From assembly GCA_963725155.1 (NCBI GenBank), contig CAVRXU010000009.1:86623-150622 (forward strand): 64,000 nucleotides of DNA, in the 5' to 3' direction. This DNA is from DATDAH01 sp963725155. Its GTDB lineage: Bacteria; Actinomycetota; Acidimicrobiia; Acidimicrobiales; DATDAH01. Positions 61,050 through 64,000 of this stretch are shown here, one piece after another; within the stretch, counting starts at the first letter, position 1; the number at the start of each line of letters is the position of its first letter. The notes below the pieces were generated by a model, which was given only the letters and a program-made list of their open reading frames with translations, was not told the DNA's origin and made no database searches. Both the position numbers and the translations under genes were made by a program.

Positions 61050-61997
61050 TCAGCGCCGGGCGGGGACGGCCACCCAGGTCAGGTCGTCGGCCGCCACCAC
61101 CTCGGGGAACACCGGACGGGCGTCGATGGCGAACACGGCCGAGTCGGGGTGGCGGTGGGAGAAGTGGGCCAGCACCAGCCGGCGCGCCCCGGCCTCGCGG
61201 GCGATCTCGGCGGCCTGGCCCGCCGTGAGGTGGCCGTGGGCCTCGGCCAGGTCCTCCTCGCCCGTGCGGTAGGTCGACTCGCACACCAGCAGGTCGGCGT
61301 CACGGGCCAGCTCCACGGCGGCAGGGCAACGGCGGGTGTCCATCACGAAGGCGAACACCTGGCCGGGCCGGGCCTCGCTCATCTCGTCGACGGTCACGCG
61401 GCGCCCGCCCACCTCCAGTTCGCCGTCACGCTGGAGCCGGCCGACCGACTCCCCCTGGATGCCGAGCGCGGCCAGCCGGTCGGTCAGCAGGTGCCGGCGG
61501 GCCGGCTCCTCCAGGCGCCAGCCCACGGCGGGCACGGTGTGGTCCAGCGGCCGCGACACGAGGCGGAAGGCCCCGGCGTCGTGCTCGTGGGGGCCATCGG
61601 GGACGGGGTGGAGGCGGAGGTCGACGGGGCCGGTGTCCTCCGTGGCGTCCAGGAGGTTGCGCAGGTGCCCCTCGCTGGCCGCTGGATAGTGCAGGTGCAA
61701 CGGCCGGTCGACGCCGTCGTTCGATCGACGCTCGATGAAGCCGGGCAGGCCCAGGCAGTGGTCGCCGTGGAGGTGGGTGAAGCAGACCCGGTCGATCGCC
61801 GCCGCCTTGACCCCACCGCGGCCGAGCTGGATCTGGGCGCTCTCACCCGGGTCGAACAGGACGAGCTGGCCGTCCCAGCGCAACACGTGGGCGTTGTGGT
61901 GACGCTCTCGGGTGGGGCTCTGCGCCGCGGTGCCCAGCACCAGCAACGCCCGGTTGGCGGCCTGGGCCTCGGGCCCCTCCGACTGCTCGACCGGCAT
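61050..61997 (-). CDS. Ribonuclease Z-like metallo-beta-lactamase fold hydrolase
   Basis: About 315 residues from ATG 61997. LLVLGTAAQSPTRERHHNAH begins the fold, the metal motif is FTHLHGDHCLGLPGF, and VLAHFSHRH is the downstream His motif. FVMDTRRC and LLVCESTYRTGEEDLAEAHG give the remaining metal Asp and the ELAC-type sequence. It resembles RNase Z, which trims tRNA 3' ends, but may be an arylsulfatase-like relative. The frame runs upstream to 62114 without homology. Confidence 0.83.
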   Translation of the reverse strand: MPVEQSEGPEAQAANRALLVLGTAAQSPTRERHHNAHVLRWDGQLVLFDPGESAQIQLGRGGVKAAAIDRVCFTHLHGDHCLGLPGFIERRSNDGVDRPLHLHYPAASEGHLRNLLDATEDTGPVDLRLHPVPDGPHEHDAGAFRLVSRPLDHTVPAVGWRLEEPARRHLLTDRLAALGIQGESVGRLQRDGELEVGGRRVTVDEMSEARPGQVFAFVMDTRRCPAAVELARDADLLVCESTYRTGEEDLAEAHGHLTAGQAAEIAREAGARRLVLAHFSHRHPDSAVFAIDARPVFPEVVAADDLTWVAVPARR

Positions 61998-62112
61998 GGC
62001 CCCGACGGTACGGCACCTCCGCCGCGCCCGGTCGTGGCCGGGCGAAACGTGACCTTGGGCCCTTTGCGTCGGGGCCCGGCGGCGGCACCGTGGGGGTGGA
62101 GGTGATGGTCCC

Positions 62113-63315
62113 ATGGCTGAAGGAGCCGTTCAGAGGTCCGAGCAAGTCGACCCCGAGACGGGCGCGCCCGGCGACGCAGTCCCGGCCCCGTCGGGCGGGC
62201 GGCGGGGTGGGCGTCGGCGGTTCTCGGTGCGGGTCGGCTCGCTGGCCGGCATCGACATCCGCGTCCACGGCACCTTCCTGGTGCTCCTGGCCCTGGTGGC
62301 CGTCGCCTCGACCGCGCCCGACAGTCCGGGCCCCGTCAGTGCCGTCCTCTGGCTGGTCGCCCTCTTCGGCTGCGTCACCCTCCACGAGCTGGCTCACAGC
62401 GTGGTGGCCCGCCGCCACGACATCCCGATCGTCGAGATCGAGCTGCTGCCGATCGGGGGGATCTCCAAGATGGCCCGGATGCCCGAGGACCCGGCCGTGG
62501 AGCTGCGCATCGCCGCCGCCGGTCCCGTGATGAGCCTCGCCCTGGCCGCCCTGTTCGCCGCGGCGGCCGCCGGCGCCGGCGCCTCCCTCTGGCCTCCCAC
62601 CGTCTACGACGGCGACGTCCTGGTTCGGCTGGCGTGGGTCAACCTCCTGCTCGCCGGCTTCAACCTTCTGCCCGCCCTCCCCCTCGACGGGGGTCGGGTG
62701 TTCCGGGCGGCCCTCGAGGAACGGTGGGACCGCGATCGGGCCACGCACGTGGCGGTCCGGGTGAGCCGCGTCTTCGCCGTCCTGATGATCGTCGCCGGCT
62801 TCGTCCTCAACGTGTGGCTCCTCCTCATCGGGGTGTTCGTCTACTTCGGGAGCGTCGCCGAGGAGGCCGCCGCCGAAGTCCACGCCCTCATCAAGGACCT
62901 GCGGGTGCGGGTCGTGATGCGCCAGGACCCGCTGCGCCTCCCGGCCGAGGCGACGGCCGCCGACGTCGTGGCGAAGCTCGGGGCCCGGGACCACGAGGTG
63001 TTCCCCGTCGTGACGGCGCACGGGACCTACGTCGGGCTGGTGACCGAAGGGCAGTTGGCCAGGGCCCCGACGGGCGCCCGTGTGGGCGAGATCGCCGACG
63101 CCGGCGCGCCGGTCCTCGGCCCCGACGACCTCGTCGAGGCCAGCGGGCTGCTGGAGGGCGGGGTCGATGCCGCGGCCGTCGTCCAGGCCGGTCGGGTCGT
63201 GGGCGTGGCCCGGGCCGCGGACGCCGAGCTCGCCGTCCGGCACCTGGTCCGCCGCCCGGCGTCGATACCGCCCCCACCGCCCCCACCGCTGCCCGCCCGG
63301 TCGACCCGGCGCTGA
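62113..63315 (+). CDS. Site-2 protease (M50) with C-terminal CBS domains
   Basis: 400 residues. An N-terminal Arg-rich leader is followed by membrane spans. The zinc motif HELAHSVV lies near residue 90 and the second zinc motif LLPALPLDGGRVFRAAL near 195. Residues 250-380 have two CBS motifs (GLVTEGQLA; VVQAGRVVGVARAADAEL). A proline-rich tail (SIPPPPPPPLP) ends it. Intramembrane proteases of this type cut anti-sigma factors or other membrane proteins; CBS domains may sense adenine nucleotides. Confidence 0.9.
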   Translation: MAEGAVQRSEQVDPETGAPGDAVPAPSGGRRGGRRRFSVRVGSLAGIDIRVHGTFLVLLALVAVASTAPDSPGPVSAVLWLVALFGCVTLHELAHSVVARRHDIPIVEIELLPIGGISKMARMPEDPAVELRIAAAGPVMSLALAALFAAAAAGAGASLWPPTVYDGDVLVRLAWVNLLLAGFNLLPALPLDGGRVFRAALEERWDRDRATHVAVRVSRVFAVLMIVAGFVLNVWLLLIGVFVYFGSVAEEAAAEVHALIKDLRVRVVMRQDPLRLPAEATAADVVAKLGARDHEVFPVVTAHGTYVGLVTEGQLARAPTGARVGEIADAGAPVLGPDDLVEASGLLEGGVDAAAVVQAGRVVGVARAADAELAVRHLVRRPASIPPPPPPPLPARSTRR

Positions 63316-63417
63316 ACCGCCGGGATCTCGCGGACGGTTCCCGTGACCTTCGGCCCTGGGCTGGAGCTCGACCGCCGCTGATACTGAGGCACATCACGGA
63401 CGAAGAGGAGACCTCCC

Positions 63418-63996
63418 ATGCTGCAGCGGGCTGCGTGTCTGGTTGGTGCCCTGGTCGTGGGGCTGGTGGCGTACGCGGTCGTCGTGATGGTCGGGATGCG
63501 GACGAAGTCCCCCAGGGCTCTCCGCGTCGTCCGGCGGGTGAACCGGGCGGTCGTCAACCCCATGCAGATGAGGTCGGCCGGCCAGGTCGGCGCTTACGCC
63601 TCGATCATCCGCCACCGTGGCCGCGTGTCGGGTCGCCTCCACGAAACCCCGGTCGGAGCCGAGGCCACCGACGACGGGTTCGTGATCGCCCTCCCCTACG
63701 GGACGACCACGGACTGGCTGAAGAACCTGCTGGCCAGCGGCACGGCCACCATCGTGAACGAGGGCGGGACCTACGAGGTCGACCAGCCAGAAGTGCGGCC
63801 ACTGGCATCTGAGCTCTCCTGGTTCCCACCCGCGGACCAGCGGAACCTCCACCGGTTCGCGGTAGAGCAGTGCATCCGGGTCCGGCGCGTCGATCACGAC
63901 GCCACGGCGACGCCCGACCAGCGCGGCGGGGTACCCGTCGGACGCGAAGCGGACAGCCCGTCGCGAAGGTCGCCGTCGCGATGCTCCTCATCGTGA
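63418..63996 (+). CDS. Ddn-like F420-dependent nitroreductase family protein
   Basis: 192 residues, starting with a membrane-anchor-like segment (AACLVGALVVGLVAYAVVVM). The body has the split-barrel of deazaflavin-dependent nitroreductase-like proteins (ASIIRHRGRVSGRLHETPVG, IALPYGTTTDWLKNLLASGT, YEVDQPEVRPLA). It would reduce quinones or nitro compounds with F420H2. GAGGAG lies ten bases before ATG 63418. The frame ends within the last bases of the window (stop 63994-63996), so it appears complete, with a basic Arg/Ser tail that may be non-native. Confidence 0.82.
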   Translation: MLQRAACLVGALVVGLVAYAVVVMVGMRTKSPRALRVVRRVNRAVVNPMQMRSAGQVGAYASIIRHRGRVSGRLHETPVGAEATDDGFVIALPYGTTTDWLKNLLASGTATIVNEGGTYEVDQPEVRPLASELSWFPPADQRNLHRFAVEQCIRVRRVDHDATATPDQRGGVPVGREADSPSRRSPSRCSSS

Positions 63997-64000
63997 TGGC

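Overview
The window is about 64 kb of very GC-rich DNA, densely coding on both strands. It has many GTG, TTG and probable CTG starts, ATGA/GTGA stop-start overlaps and short spacers. The gene content points to a free-living, aerobic, lipid-storing actinobacterium: four wax ester synthase/diacylglycerol acyltransferase (WS/DGAT) paralogues, three F420-type flavin enzymes (PPOX, LLM, Ddn-like), a P450 with its [3Fe-4S] ferredoxin, and a group 3b NADP-type [NiFe] hydrogenase. Acidimicrobiia is my best guess at class level, but this is inference from gene content. No rRNA, tRNA, CRISPR array, phage or IS transposase gene was seen.

Layout. 1-2.8 kb: a decayed copy and an intact copy of a secreted protein gene with a VapBC toxin-antitoxin pair between them. 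2.8-9.0 kb (-): a sugar-oxidation operon of ndh (frameshifted), zwf, GH15 glucosidase/trehalase and GMC oxidoreductase, with aldose 1-epimerase divergent. 10-15.3 kb: small stress, envelope and hydrolase genes and a large LuxR-type regulator. 15.4-18.8 kb (+): an MBL-GAF fusion, then PiT phosphate transporter plus DUF47. 18.7-28.6 kb (-): WS/DGAT, a solute-binding lipoprotein, CBS and DUF1918 proteins, then a complete eight-gene hydrogenase operon (beta, cyclic-nucleotide-binding protein, gamma, delta, alpha, maturation protease, HypC, DUF6390-like). 28.7-33.2 kb: class I aldolase, and divergently a three-gene tyrosinase, HEAT-repeat and SCO1 operon. 33.2-36 kb: VOC protein, dodecin, a scar made of two gene tails, and an ABC-2 half-transporter.

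36-42.7 kb: an unusual respiratory module. A (-) operon encodes a cupredoxin lipoprotein, a small membrane protein, a GltD/NfnB-like FAD and Fe-S oxidoreductase, cytochrome b, Rieske protein and cytochrome c (frameshifted). A NuoF-like NADH-binding subunit is divergent. Together these could carry electrons from NADH through Fe-S/flavin and a bc complex to blue copper. I consider it the best candidate for an undescribed system. 42.7-52 kb: a nitrilase remnant, VOC and TetR genes with a clear operator, PPOX and LLM enzymes, a Tat-exported multicopper oxidase, a second WS/DGAT, a DUF4097-nucleotidyl cyclase pair, and ferredoxin-P450. 52.1-59.2 kb: an RHH-Doc toxin-antitoxin pair, a lipid operon (acyltransferase, WS/DGAT, beta-lactamase-fold esterase), a fourth WS/DGAT, and an XRE-nucleotidyltransferase toxin-antitoxin pair. 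59.3-64 kb: a protein made of two tandem HTH-like repeats, a duplicated ferredoxin-like-fold protein, a Fic-protein remnant, an RNase Z-like hydrolase, a site-2 protease with CBS domains, and a Ddn-like F420 enzyme.

Decay is scattered through the window: two single-base frameshifts in otherwise complete genes, three truncated genes and one mosaic scar, alongside three toxin-antitoxin loci. Functions come from recognising motifs by eye; no database search was possible.
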